NCBI RefSeq assembly: GCF_004217615.1
Contig: NZ_SHLD01000001.1
Location: forward strand, 1,860,001-1,924,000
Length of the DNA: 64,000 bases
Origin: Micromonospora kangleipakensis
Lineage (GTDB): Bacteria > Actinomycetota > Actinomycetes > Mycobacteriales > Micromonosporaceae
Direction: 5' to 3'
Each line of letters opens with the position of its first letter. Positions within the stretch are counted from its first letter, which is position 1. Below the pieces are notes generated by a model. The model searched no databases, had not been told where the DNA came from, and saw only the letters and a list, made by a program, of their open reading frames with translations. The translations under genes and the position numbers were made by a program. Below, in pieces: positions 8,563 through 17,631 of the stretch.

Positions 8563-9575
8563 ATTTCGCGGGCGACGTAGCGTTTGAGGCAGCGTTTAAT
8601 CTCGCGGTCGGTTTTGCCTTGGGCGCGGCGGCGGTCGGCGTAGGCGCGGGTGCGTTCGTCGCGTTGTAGCCGGGTCAGGACGATGGTGTGCAGGGCGCGG
8701 TTGAGTTGGCGGTCGCCTGAGCGGTTGAGCCGGTAGCGGACGGTCTTTCCCGACGAGGCGGGAATCGGCGCGGCGCCGGCGAGCATGGCGAACGCGGCGT
8801 CGTCGCGGCAGCGCCCGGGGTGGGACCAGGCGGTGAGCACGGTGGCGGCGACGATCGGTCCGACGCCGGTGAGGGTGAGAAGGTCCGGTCGCCAGGTGCG
8901 GACGATCGCGCGGATCGCCTTTTCGTGGTCGGCGGCTTCGGCTTCGAGGAAGCGGACGCGGCGGGCGAGGTCCCGCAGCACGGTCAGGCAGGTGAACACG
9001 TCAACATTTGCGCTGGTGGTAGGGCGCAGTCGGGTGGCGGTGGTGAGCATGATCCGGGTGCTCTGGCCGCGGAAGCGGGCCCGCACCACCTCAGGAGCGG
9101 TGATCACCAACGCGTGCAGCTGCCGCTGGGCGTCGGCGCTGGCTTCCACGGCCGCCCGGCGGGCGGTCAGCCGCACCTGCAGCGCTGCTCGTTGCGCCCC
9201 GGTCTTGGGCTGAGCCAGCCGCGTGCGGGCCAGGGCGTCGCGAGCGGCGCGTTCGGCGTCGATCGGGTCGGACTTCGCCCCGGCGCGGCGGGCCGGGCGC
9301 AGCGGACGGTCCAGTTCGACGACCAGTTCACCGGCGTCGGCCAGGTGCCGGGCCAGGCCGGCGCCGTAGCCACCGGAGCCTTCCAGCGCCCAGGCCCGCA
9401 GCCCCGAATGCTGCTCGGCCAGGGCCACCAGTTGCGCGTAGCCATCCGGATCGGTGGCGACCGTGGCCCTGGCCAGCACCCCGCCGGTGCGGGTATCCAG
9501 TAGCGCGGCGGTGTGGGTGTCTTTGTGGGTGTCGACGCCGATGACGACCTCGACCAGATCTGCCAGCATGGACAT
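8517..9575 (-). CDS. IS110-family transposase (DEDD recombinase)
   Basis: The 352-residue protein appears intact. The N-terminal RuvC-like DEDD domain shows Asp15 (GVDTHKD), Glu66 (ALEGSGGYG), Asp104 and Asp107 (KSDPIDAER). The C-terminal Transposase_20 domain has the PIPASSGKT segment with the expected catalytic serine at 275 or 276, followed by RLNRSGDRQLNRALH. The ATG at 9575 is preceded by AGGAGAG at 5 bases; a GTG at 9590 lacks such a site. Members excise and insert through a circular intermediate guided by a bridge RNA. Confidence 0.93.
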   Translation of the reverse strand: MSMLADLVEVVIGVDTHKDTHTAALLDTRTGGVLARATVATDPDGYAQLVALAEQHSGLRAWALEGSGGYGAGLARHLADAGELVVELDRPLRPARRAGAKSDPIDAERAARDALARTRLAQPKTGAQRAALQVRLTARRAAVEASADAQRQLHALVITAPEVVRARFRGQSTRIMLTTATRLRPTTSANVDVFTCLTVLRDLARRVRFLEAEAADHEKAIRAIVRTWRPDLLTLTGVGPIVAATVLTAWSHPGRCRDDAAFAMLAGAAPIPASSGKTVRYRLNRSGDRQLNRALHTIVLTRLQRDERTRAYADRRRAQGKTDREIKRCLKRYVAREIYRRLETPPQPLDAA

Positions 9576-9599
9576 GCGTTCTCTCCTCACCGTGGGGAC

Positions 9600-9800
9600 G
9601 CAAGGGTCCGGTCCGGTGCGGAGATGGCAGGACTGTGATGAGACACGCCAGCCGCTAACTGGCGGTCAAGCTCCTGATCAGGCCAACGTCTCCCGCCGGG
9701 CCGGCGCCGGCAGCAGCAGGCGGACAAGTCCCGCCAAAGGCACGAAGCCAGTCAGAGCAAGAGTCACGCCCGCCACCACCAGCTGTCAGCTCACCACTGC
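9600..9800 (-). ncRNA. Candidate IS110 bridge RNA region
   Basis: IS110-group elements encode their guide (bridge) RNA in the non-coding end upstream of the recombinase. Here that stretch is free of genes and has hairpin potential, for example CGCCAG at 9645-9650 pairing with CTGGCG at 9658-9663. Exact ends, target loop and donor loop cannot be assigned by eye, so this is inference from family and position. Confidence 0.35.
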
Positions 9801-9825
9801 TGAACCGACCCCGCCACCCTCACAG

Positions 9826-11136
9826 TCAGAGCTGGCCGAGCGCCTTGAGCCGCAGGTAGGTGTCGGCGACCGTCGGGGCCAGCCGGTCGGCGGGGGCGTC
9901 CACGACGGTCACGCCGTGCCGGGCCAGGGCGGCGCGGACCCGGTCCCGCTCGGCCAGCGCCCGCCAGGCCGCCGCGGCGGCGTACGCGCCGTCCGGCCCG
10001 CTCGGCGGGTCGGTGGTGAGCCCGGTCAGCACCGGGTCGTGGGTCGCGGCGATCACCACCCGGTGACGGGCGGCGAGCCGGGGCAGCACGGGCAGCAGCC
10101 CCTCGCCGAGCGCACCGGCCTCCAGTGCGGTGAAGAGCACCACCAGGCTGCGCTGCCGTTCCCGGCGTAGCACCTCACCGGCGATCAGCTCGAAGTTCGT
10201 CTCCACCAGCGCCGGCTGGAGCGGGGCGACCGCGTCGACCAGCCGGGAGAGCAGGGCGGGGCGGCCGGTGCCGGTCACCGTCGCCCGGACCGCCGCGTCC
10301 GCCGCGATCAGGTCGACCCGGTCACCGGCCCGGGCGGCGAGCGCGGTGAGCAGCAGGGCCGCGTCGATGGCCGTGTCCAGCCGCGGCTCGTCGCCGACCC
10401 GTACGGCGGAGGTCCGGCCGGTGTCCAGGACGCAGACCAGGCGCCGGTCCCGCTCCGGCCGCCAGGTGCGGACCAGCACGTCGGCACGGCGCGCGCTGGC
10501 CCGCCAGTCGATCGAGCGCACGTCGTCGCCGACCACGTACTCGCGCAGGGTGTCGAACTCGGTGCCCTGGCCGCGGCCCCGGCTGACCTGGATGCCGTCG
10601 ATGATCCGCAGCCGGGCCAGCTTCTCGGGCAGGTGCCGCCGGGAGTCGAAGCGGGGCAGCACGCGCAGCGTCCACGGTGGCGTGCCGGGGCGGCCGGCGC
10701 GCTGCCGGAAGGCCAGCCGCAGCGGCCCGAAGGAGCGTACGGTCAGCGCCGCCGCCGGCCGGTCGCCGCGCCGGGCCGGGGTGAGCCGGACGGGGAGCGC
10801 GGCGGTGTCGCCCGCCGCGACAAGCAGCACCCGCTGCGGCGGTACGTCCGGCCGGGCGCCCGCCGACGGCACCCAGGCGTCGCGCACCTGGGCGCGCAGC
10901 GTACGGCCGGAGGTGTTCGCCAGGTGCAGCGTGACGGTGGCGGTGCCACCCAGCCGGACCGTCCGGTCCCCGGAGCGGGTGGCGCCGACCGCGTGCAGCG
11001 GCGCGGCCAGCGCCCAGTCGGCGGCGACCAGCAGCAGCACCAGGCCGGTCATCACCGCCACGCCCAGGAACGGCGCCGGCCAGGCCGGCAGGGTCAGCGC
11101 GCCCGCACCGAGCAGCAGCGCCGCCCGCCAGGTCAT
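9826..11136 (-). CDS. DUF58 domain protein
   Basis: The 436-residue product has two N-terminal membrane helices (MTWRAALLLGAGALTLPAW and the next segment). A long extracytoplasmic or linker region follows, then the DUF58 signature around SRGRGQGTEFDTLREYVVGD and VRSIDWRASARRADVLVRTW, with a von Willebrand-A-like fold to the end. Partner of MoxR ATPases; such pairs are thought to act in protein maturation or envelope stress. Its ATG overlaps the MoxR stop as ATGA. Last gene of the five-gene operon. Confidence 0.88.
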   Translation of the reverse strand: MTWRAALLLGAGALTLPAWPAPFLGVAVMTGLVLLLVAADWALAAPLHAVGATRSGDRTVRLGGTATVTLHLANTSGRTLRAQVRDAWVPSAGARPDVPPQRVLLVAAGDTAALPVRLTPARRGDRPAAALTVRSFGPLRLAFRQRAGRPGTPPWTLRVLPRFDSRRHLPEKLARLRIIDGIQVSRGRGQGTEFDTLREYVVGDDVRSIDWRASARRADVLVRTWRPERDRRLVCVLDTGRTSAVRVGDEPRLDTAIDAALLLTALAARAGDRVDLIAADAAVRATVTGTGRPALLSRLVDAVAPLQPALVETNFELIAGEVLRRERQRSLVVLFTALEAGALGEGLLPVLPRLAARHRVVIAATHDPVLTGLTTDPPSGPDGAYAAAAAWRALAERDRVRAALARHGVTVVDAPADRLAPTVADTYLRLKALGQL

Positions 11137-12122
11137 CGCGGCGTCGGCACGGTGGCGAGCACCGTGTCCAGCACCGCGTCGACGCTCACGCCCTCCAGCT
11201 CGACCTCCGGGCGGAGCCGGAGCCGGTGGCGCAGGGTGGGCCGGGCGACCGCCTTGACGTCGTCGGGGACGACGTGGTCGCGGCCGGCCAGCCAGGACCA
11301 CGCCTTCGCCGTGTTGAGCAGGGCGGTGGCGCCGCGCGGCGAGGCGCCCAGCTCCAGCGCCGGGGTGTTCCGGGTGGCCCGGCAGAGGTCCACGAGGTAG
11401 CCGAAGAGCGGCTCGGCCACGTGCACCCGGCGGACCGCCTCGCGGGCGGCGGCCAGGTCGGCCGCGGTGGCCACCGGGCGTACGCCGGCCGCCCGCAGGT
11501 CGCGCGGGTCGAAGCCGGCGTGGTGCGCGCGGAGCACGCCCAGCTCTTCGTCCCGGCTGGGCAGCGGCACGGTGAGCTTGAGCAGGAACCGGTCGAGTTG
11601 CGCCTCGGGCAGGGGATAGGTGCCCTCGTACTCGATCGGGTTCTGGGTGGCCGCGACGATGAACGGGTCGGGCAGCGGCCGCCGCACGCCCTCGACGGAG
11701 ACCTGCCGCTCCTCCATCACCTCCAGCAGCGCCGACTGGGTCTTCGGCGGAGTCCGGTTGATTTCGTCGGCGAGCAGCAGGTTGGTGAAGACCGGCCCCT
11801 CCCGGAAGGTGAACGCGGCGGTGTGCGGGTCGAAGATCAGCGACCCGGTCACGTCGCCGGGCATCAGGTCCGGGGTGAACTGGACCCGCTTGGAGTCCAG
11901 GTCCAGGGCGGTTGCCACGGTCCGGATGAGCAGGGTCTTGGCCACCCCGGGCACCCCCTCCAGCAGCACGTGTCCGCGGCAGAGCAGGGCGATCACCAGG
12001 CCGGTGACCACCGCGTCCTGCCCGACGACCGCCTTGGCCACCTCGGCCCGCAGCCGGTGCAGGGCCGCGCGGGCGTCGTGCTGTTCGCCGGCTGGCGCGG
12101 CGGCGGTAACGGGTCCGGTCAC
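11133..12122 (-). CDS. MoxR-type AAA+ ATPase
   Basis: The 329-residue product has Walker A GVPGVAKT at residues 56-63, Walker B LLLADEINR, and sensor residues in AATQNPIEYEGTYPLPEAQLD. These are typical of the MoxR branch of AAA+ chaperone-like ATPases. The GTG at 12122 overlaps the upstream stop as GTGA and has AAGGAG before it. It is encoded with DUF58, DUF4350 and DUF4129 proteins, the usual companions. The client is unknown. Confidence 0.93.
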   Translation of the reverse strand: MTGPVTAAAPAGEQHDARAALHRLRAEVAKAVVGQDAVVTGLVIALLCRGHVLLEGVPGVAKTLLIRTVATALDLDSKRVQFTPDLMPGDVTGSLIFDPHTAAFTFREGPVFTNLLLADEINRTPPKTQSALLEVMEERQVSVEGVRRPLPDPFIVAATQNPIEYEGTYPLPEAQLDRFLLKLTVPLPSRDEELGVLRAHHAGFDPRDLRAAGVRPVATAADLAAAREAVRRVHVAEPLFGYLVDLCRATRNTPALELGASPRGATALLNTAKAWSWLAGRDHVVPDDVKAVARPTLRHRLRLRPEVELEGVSVDAVLDTVLATVPTPR

Positions 12123-13498
12123 CGGGGATCTCCTTCGGTCGGATGGTCGGGTCGGGGGGCGACCGTACGGGTCAGCCGGTCCAGCGCGCGGGCCAGCTCC
12201 GCCAGCTCCCGGTCGGTGGCCGGTTCGTCGCCGTGGAGCAGCTCCGCCGCCCGGTCGGGGTCGAGGCCGGTGTGCGCGGCGACCCGGGCGGCCACCTCGG
12301 CGGCCGGCGTGTCGGGCGGCAGGTTGAGCCGGGGCAGCAAACGGTCCCGCGCGGCGGCGCGCAGCGTCTCGGCGGCCGGGCCGCGGGCGCCCGCGCGCCG
12401 GTAGAGCCGGGCCCGCCCGAGCACGGTCTCGGCGGAGCGGACGGTCACCGGCAGCGGCTCCGGCACGGGTGGGCCGAGCCGCCGGGCCCGCCAGAGCACC
12501 ACCAGCAGGCCGGCGAGCGCGAGCTGGACGAGCAGCGCCCAGAACCAGACCGGGAAGGCGGACCAGAGCGGGTTCTCCCGCTGCTGCCCGCCGTCGGCCC
12601 GGTCGTCGTCCGGCGGACTGCCGTCCTGCTGGTCGGGGTCCCGGCCCGGCCGGCCGCCGCTCCCCGGCTGGCCGTCCCCCTTCGGCCCGGCGGCGCCGCC
12701 CGGCGACGGCGACCAGGCGGGCTCGCCGTCGGTGCCGTCCCCGACGGTCGGTGCGGGCGCCGGGCCGTCCAGGTCGAGCCAGACCAGCGGGCGGGGCCCG
12801 CCGAGCAGGCCGGTGGCGAGGGCCAGGTTGCCGTACTCGTCGATCCGGTCGTTGCGGAACGGGTCGCTGGCCCCGATCACCACGACCTCGGTACGCCAGG
12901 GCACCCACACCAGCCCGCCCCCATAGCAGCGGGTGGCCGACCAGCTGGCCGGGGTCGTGTACCGCTGCCGGTCGGCGGCGGCGGTGCCGGCGCGGGTCAC
13001 CTCGGGCAGGGCGCAGGGGTGACCGTCGGCGTCCGGCGGGGTGGCCCGGGTGGCCCAGCGGCGGTCGCCGGGCGTCATTGGCAGGCCGAGCCCCTCCAGC
13101 ACCCGGCGGGACGGGTCGACCAGCACCAGGCGGCTGCCGGCGGGCAGGTCGTCCAGGGCGGCGACGGTGTCCGCGTGGACCAGCTCCGGCGCCGGCACGA
13201 AGAGGGTGGCGGGACCCGGCCGGGCGGCCAGCAGCGCCCGCAGGGTGTCGGTCTCCCGGCGTACGGTCACGCCCTGCCCGCGCAGCGCCTCGGCGAGCCG
13301 GCTGCCCCCGTCGTCCCCGGTGGCGACCGGGGAGAGGAACCCGTGGTCGGCGGGGTCGGGCTGGTCGACGGCGTGGGCCACCACGGTGGCCACGATCAGC
13401 AGCAGGGCCAGCCCGAGCGGGATCAGCACCCGGTGCCGGCGGCGGGCGCGGCGGGGCGGTCGCTGGACGGTGGGCGGCGCCGCGAGGGTGTCGGTCAC
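12119..13498 (-). CDS. DUF4350 domain membrane protein
   Basis: The 459-residue product has a positively charged N-terminus and one membrane helix (VLIPLGLALLLIVATVVAHAV). An extracytoplasmic DUF4350 domain follows, with GSRLAEALRGQGVTV and PAGSRLVLVDPSRRVL segments. A Pro/Gly/Asp-rich linker leads to a second helix (SAFPVWFWALLVQLALAGLLVVLW) and a cytoplasmic tail. The GTG start overlaps the upstream DUF4129 gene by 4 bases. Belongs to the MoxR operon; biochemical role unknown. Confidence 0.85.
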   Translation of the reverse strand: MTDTLAAPPTVQRPPRRARRRHRVLIPLGLALLLIVATVVAHAVDQPDPADHGFLSPVATGDDGGSRLAEALRGQGVTVRRETDTLRALLAARPGPATLFVPAPELVHADTVAALDDLPAGSRLVLVDPSRRVLEGLGLPMTPGDRRWATRATPPDADGHPCALPEVTRAGTAAADRQRYTTPASWSATRCYGGGLVWVPWRTEVVVIGASDPFRNDRIDEYGNLALATGLLGGPRPLVWLDLDGPAPAPTVGDGTDGEPAWSPSPGGAAGPKGDGQPGSGGRPGRDPDQQDGSPPDDDRADGGQQRENPLWSAFPVWFWALLVQLALAGLLVVLWRARRLGPPVPEPLPVTVRSAETVLGRARLYRRAGARGPAAETLRAAARDRLLPRLNLPPDTPAAEVAARVAAHTGLDPDRAAELLHGDEPATDRELAELARALDRLTRTVAPRPDHPTEGDPR

Positions 13499-14112
13499 GG
13501 CCGATCACCGCCCCCCATGTCGGCGGTCAGCTCCCGGTGCAGGTCGGCGGCGAGTTCGCGCATCCGGCGGTCGTGCTCGGGGGTGGCCGGGCGCTGGGCG
13601 TACCAGAGGTCGGAGAAGATCGCCCCGGCGGCGTGCAGGACGGGGTGCACCCGGGGTCGGCCCCGGGCCGCCGCCGCGGTCAGTTCGGTGACGGTCATCC
13701 CGGGGCGGTGCTCGACCACCCGCCGGGCGACCAGTTCGCGGACCATGTCGCGCAGCCGCTCCCGGACCGACTCGGCGTACCGGCCCTCGGCGGCGAGGCG
13801 GTCGGCGAGCGAGGCGGCTCCGGCGGCGGCCCGTTCCGGCTCGGCGGCCCGGGGTGCGGGCACGGCGGCGGCCGCCGCGGCGGTCCGCGCGGGGCGACGC
13901 CGGCGGCGGGGCAGCCGGAGCCGGGGCAGCCGCCAGCGGGGGAGCCGCGGTCGGGGCAGCCGCAGCCGGGGGAGCCGGCGGGGTACCCAGGCCGGGAAGA
14001 AGTACCAGGCCAGCGCGGCGAGCAGGGCGGCGAGCACCAGCAGCAGGGCGGCGAGCGGCAGCGGGACGAGGTCGCCGAGCGTGGCCGCGGCCTCGGTCCA
14101 CCACCGGCTCAT
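13495..14112 (-). CDS. DUF4129 domain protein
   Basis: The 205-residue product has one N-terminal membrane helix (VPLPLAALLLVLAALLAALA). An Arg/Leu/Pro-rich repetitive linker follows (RLPRLRLPRPRLPRW). The C-terminal DUF4129 domain contains LRDMVRELVARRVVEHRPGM and an AGAIFSDLWYAQRPAT stretch. Overlaps both neighbours by 4 bases, consistent with coupled translation in the MoxR operon. Function unknown beyond this association. Confidence 0.85.
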   Translation of the reverse strand: MSRWWTEAAATLGDLVPLPLAALLLVLAALLAALAWYFFPAWVPRRLPRLRLPRPRLPRWRLPRLRLPRRRRRPARTAAAAAAVPAPRAAEPERAAAGAASLADRLAAEGRYAESVRERLRDMVRELVARRVVEHRPGMTVTELTAAAARGRPRVHPVLHAAGAIFSDLWYAQRPATPEHDRRMRELAADLHRELTADMGGGDRP

Positions 14113-14960
14113 CGCCGCACCGCCAACAGGAGCGGCTCCGGCGCGCCGGCCGGGGCGCGAGAGAGCCGGATGTCCAGGCCCTCGGTCCGCATCCGGGTCT
14201 CCAGGTGCAGCACCGCGTCGAGGCAGGCCAGCGCCGGGTAGGCGACGGCGTTCACGCCGACCCACGCCGCCGTGGCCACCGGCAGGGCCCACGCCGGGTC
14301 GGTCAGGTCCACCAGCGCCAGCAGCAGGAGGCCGTAGAAGACGCCGAGCCCGATGCCGAGCCGGATGAGCCACCAGCCCAGGTAGCCGAGCAGCCGGATG
14401 CCGGCCGCCCGCCCGCCGGAGCGGACCGCCAGCGCCAGCGCGCGCAGCGGTGCCCCGTACGCGGGGAGCCGGTCCACCACCAGCGCGGGGACGACCGCGC
14501 CGAGCAGCCCGTACGCGACGAACCAGACCGGCCCGAGCAGCGCCGCGACCAGTACGCCGAGCCCGACCGCCAGCGCGAGCCCGATGGTGGCCCCCCACCG
14601 GGCGCCGGCGGGCCGCAGCAGCTCGCGCGGCCCGGCCCGGCGGCCCAGCAGCGCCGCCCCGGCGCCCCGGGCGGCCGGGTTGCCGAGCAGCGCGATGATC
14701 GACGCCTCGATGGCCGCGCCCACCGCGAGCAGCAGCCAGTACCAGCCGAACCGTCCGGCATCGAGCCAGTACTCCGGCGGTCGCGCGTCGGCCAGCACCC
14801 GCAGCGGCTGCAGCAGCAGCTGCTCGCCGAGCGCCAGCGGGACGGCGAGCGGGACCAGCAGCCGGGCCTGGCCGCGCAGCAGCAGCACCGCCGAGTCCAG
14901 CAGCTCGCCCACCGTCAGCGGGCGGCGCGGCAGCACGGCGGTCGGGCCGACGTCGGGCAC
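14109..14960 (-). CDS. Polytopic membrane protein, first gene of the MoxR operon
   Basis: The 283-residue product has about six hydrophobic segments and an N-terminal LTVGELLDSAVLLLRGQARL motif seen in actinobacterial glycerophosphoryl-diester-type and related membrane proteins. The GTG at 14960 has AGGAG 5 bases upstream. The gene is divergent from mtrA across 214 bases. Function unknown. Confidence 0.75.
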   Translation of the reverse strand: MPDVGPTAVLPRRPLTVGELLDSAVLLLRGQARLLVPLAVPLALGEQLLLQPLRVLADARPPEYWLDAGRFGWYWLLLAVGAAIEASIIALLGNPAARGAGAALLGRRAGPRELLRPAGARWGATIGLALAVGLGVLVAALLGPVWFVAYGLLGAVVPALVVDRLPAYGAPLRALALAVRSGGRAAGIRLLGYLGWWLIRLGIGLGVFYGLLLLALVDLTDPAWALPVATAAWVGVNAVAYPALACLDAVLHLETRMRTEGLDIRLSRAPAGAPEPLLLAVRR

Positions 14961-15174
14961 GCGTACTCCTGGCGGACGGGCGGTGGTGGCGGGCGACGGC
15001 GCGCCCGGGGGATCATGGTTGCACGGCCGGTCCCGCGCCGGTCGACCCGCACGCCGGGCGGCGCGCCACGCGCGTCCGTGAGCCGGCAGCTGTGGTGCCG
15101 GGTGTCCCGCCGCAGTACGGTGCCGTGGTGACGCCCAACCCTCCGAAACGAACGGGGATGGAACGATAAACCCC

Positions 15175-15864
15175 ATGAGAGCCCGGGTACTGGTGGTCGA
15201 CGACGACCCCGCGCTCGCCGAGATGCTCGGCATCGTCCTGCGCAGCGAGGGCTTCGTGCCCTCCTTCGTCGCGGACGGGGAACGGGCACTGGCCGCGTTC
15301 CGTGACAACCGGCCCGATATCGTCCTGCTCGACCTGATGCTGCCCGGGATGAGCGGTATCGACGTGGCGCGGGCGATCCGGACCGAGTCGGGTGTGCCGA
15401 TCGTGATGCTGACCGCCAAGAGCGACACGGTGGACGTGGTGCTCGGGCTGGAGTCCGGGGCCGACGACTACGTGGTCAAGCCGTTCAAGCCCAAGGAGCT
15501 GGTGGCCCGGATGCGGGCCCGGCTGCGGCGGGGCGAGGACGTCGCGCCGGAGCTGCTGACCATCGGGCCGCCCGGCAACCAGATCTCCATCGACGTGCCG
15601 GCGCACACGGTCAGCCGGGACGGCGAGGAGGTGAAGCTGACCCCGCTGGAGTTCGACCTGCTGGTCGCGCTGGCCCGCAAGCCGCGTCAGGTCTTCACCC
15701 GTGAGGTGCTGCTGGAGCAGGTCTGGGGCTACCGGCACGCCGCGGACACCCGCCTGGTCAACGTGCACGTGCAGCGCCTGCGCGCCAAGATCGAGCCGGA
15801 TCCGGAGCGGCCGGAAATCATCCTCACCGTTCGGGGCGTGGGCTACAAGGCGGGTACCGGATAG
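15175..15864 (+). CDS. mtrA: MtrA, OmpR-family response regulator
   Basis: The receiver domain has the acidic pair at Asp9-Asp11, phospho-acceptor Asp53 (VLLDLMLPG), Thr80 and Lys102. A C-terminal winged-helix domain carries RLVNVHVQRLRAKIE. MtrA controls cell division, cell-wall and antibiotic-linked genes in actinobacteria. It is followed after 12 bases by its kinase gene mtrB and then lpqB, the conserved order. The length of 229 residues fits the family. Confidence 0.96.
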   Translation: MRARVLVVDDDPALAEMLGIVLRSEGFVPSFVADGERALAAFRDNRPDIVLLDLMLPGMSGIDVARAIRTESGVPIVMLTAKSDTVDVVLGLESGADDYVVKPFKPKELVARMRARLRRGEDVAPELLTIGPPGNQISIDVPAHTVSRDGEEVKLTPLEFDLLVALARKPRQVFTREVLLEQVWGYRHAADTRLVNVHVQRLRAKIEPDPERPEIILTVRGVGYKAGTG

Positions 15865-15876
15865 CCTGGTCGCACT

Positions 15877-17631
15877 GTGGTGACCTCCCCGCCCCCCGAC
15901 TCGCCAACCAGCGCGTCCCGCCGGCTCCAGACCGCGCGGGTGCTCTGGCGCGCCCTTGCCGCCTGGTCGGCCGGGCTGGTCGCCGGCCTGCACCAGACCT
16001 GGCGGCGGTCGTTGCAGGTCCGGGTGGTGACCATCACCCTGGTCGCCTCCAGCCTGCTGGTCGGCGGGTTCGCGTACCTGATCGCCGACAAGATCACCAG
16101 CATCCTGCTGGAGAGCGCGGAGACCGACGTCCTGCTGCGGCTGCGCAACGGCAGCGACTACGCCTCGAAGCAGTTCGGCCTCTACAGCCAGCCGCAGGAG
16201 GCCCAGCTCCAGGACACCATCGACGGCACGGTCAACTACCTGGCCGGCGGTGACCCGGCGCAGACCAGCGGGGTGGTGGTCGCCATCACCGCGGACCGGT
16301 ACAGCGGGGTCATCGAGCCGCGCACCTCGCCCGACGTCCAGGTCCGTCCGCTGATCAGCCGGGAGCTGCGGGCCTCCGTCGCCGCCGGCCACATCGCCCA
16401 CCAGATCCGCACCGGCGAGCTGGCCGGCGAGCGCACCAAGTACCTGGTGTACGGCTCCCCGGTGCCGACCCGGTTCGGCCAGCTGGAGCTCTACTACCTC
16501 GTGCCGCTGGCCCGCCAGGACGCCACCGCCGCCGACGCCCGGGCCACCGTGGTCGCCACCGGCGTCGCCCTGGTGCTCCTGCTGGGCCTGCTCGCCGCCC
16601 TGGTCACCCGGCTGGTGGTGACCCCGGTGCGGGTGGCCGCCCGGACGGCCCAACGGCTCTCCGCCGGCCTGCTCGACCAGCGGATGGCGGTCAACGGGGA
16701 GGACGACCTGGCCCTGCTCGCCGCCTCGTTCAACCAGATGGCGACCAACCTGCAACGGCAGATCCTCCGGCTGGAGGAGATGTCCCGGTTGCAGCGCCGG
16801 TTCACCTCCGACGTCTCGCACGAGCTGCGCACGCCGTTGACCACCGTCCGGATGGCCGCCGACCTGATCTTCGCCGAGCGGGACGGCTTCGACCCGGCCG
16901 TGGCCCGCAGTGCCGAGCTGCTCCAAGCCGAGCTGGACCGGTTCGAGGAGCTGCTCACCGACCTGTTGGAGATCAGCCGGTTCGACGCCGGCTTCGCCGT
17001 GCTGGACTCGGAGCCGACCGACCTGGTGCCGGTGGTGCACCGGGTGGCCGACCGGCTCGCCGGCCTGGCCGAGCGGGTGGGGGTGACCATCGAGCTGGAC
17101 GTGCCGGTCACCCCGGTGATCGCCGAGGTGGACCCGCGCCGGGTCGAACGGGTGCTGCGCAACCTGGTCGGCAACGCGGTCGAGCACGGCGAGGCCAAGC
17201 CGGTGCTGATCACCCTCGGCATGGACGAGAACGCGGTGGCGATCACCGTCCGGGACCACGGCGTCGGGCTCAAGCCCGGCGAGGAGAAGCTGGTCTTCAA
17301 CCGGTTCTGGCGGGCCGACCCGTCCCGGGCCCGGCAGACCGGCGGGACCGGGCTCGGGCTGTCGATCAGCCTGGAGGACGCCCGGCTGCACGGCGGCTGG
17401 CTCGAGGCGTGGGGCGCGCCGGGGCAGGGCGCCCAGTTCCGGCTGACCCTGCCGGCGCGGGCCGGTGACCGGCTGACCACCTCGCCGCTGCGGCTGGTGC
17501 CGGCCGACGCCGCGCTGCCCTTCGGCGGCCCCCGGGACGGTGGCCTGCTGGCCATCGGCCCGGGCAGCGCCGGCGCGCTGGCCGTCGGTCCCGCTCCGGC
17601 GGGCGGCGACCGGGCCCAGGTGACGTCGTGA
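15877..17631 (+). CDS. mtrB: MtrB, membrane sensor histidine kinase
   Basis: The 584-residue kinase has membrane helices at about 50-71 and 224-247 enclosing a sensor domain. A HAMP region follows, then the HisKA motif DVSHELRTPLTT with phospho-His315 and HATPase boxes (NLVGNAVEHGE, DHGVGLKP, GTGLGLSI). It phosphorylates MtrA. GTG start. Its stop overlaps the lpqB start, so the third gene is translationally coupled. Confidence 0.96.
   Translation: MVTSPPPDSPTSASRRLQTARVLWRALAAWSAGLVAGLHQTWRRSLQVRVVTITLVASSLLVGGFAYLIADKITSILLESAETDVLLRLRNGSDYASKQFGLYSQPQEAQLQDTIDGTVNYLAGGDPAQTSGVVVAITADRYSGVIEPRTSPDVQVRPLISRELRASVAAGHIAHQIRTGELAGERTKYLVYGSPVPTRFGQLELYYLVPLARQDATAADARATVVATGVALVLLLGLLAALVTRLVVTPVRVAARTAQRLSAGLLDQRMAVNGEDDLALLAASFNQMATNLQRQILRLEEMSRLQRRFTSDVSHELRTPLTTVRMAADLIFAERDGFDPAVARSAELLQAELDRFEELLTDLLEISRFDAGFAVLDSEPTDLVPVVHRVADRLAGLAERVGVTIELDVPVTPVIAEVDPRRVERVLRNLVGNAVEHGEAKPVLITLGMDENAVAITVRDHGVGLKPGEEKLVFNRFWRADPSRARQTGGTGLGLSISLEDARLHGGWLEAWGAPGQGAQFRLTLPARAGDRLTTSPLRLVPADAALPFGGPRDGGLLAIGPGSAGALAVGPAPAGGDRAQVTS

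Larger units (their letters stand above)
8505..9820 (-). mobile_element. IS110-family insertion sequence
   Basis: The element holds one transposase gene (minus strand) and about 245 bases of upstream non-coding sequence. It sits between the convergent spoIIM and DUF58 genes. The ends are estimates: the left end is where the SpoIIM frame loses family similarity, the right end is just before the DUF58 stop. IS110 elements usually lack clear terminal inverted repeats, and none is seen here. Confidence 0.75.
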
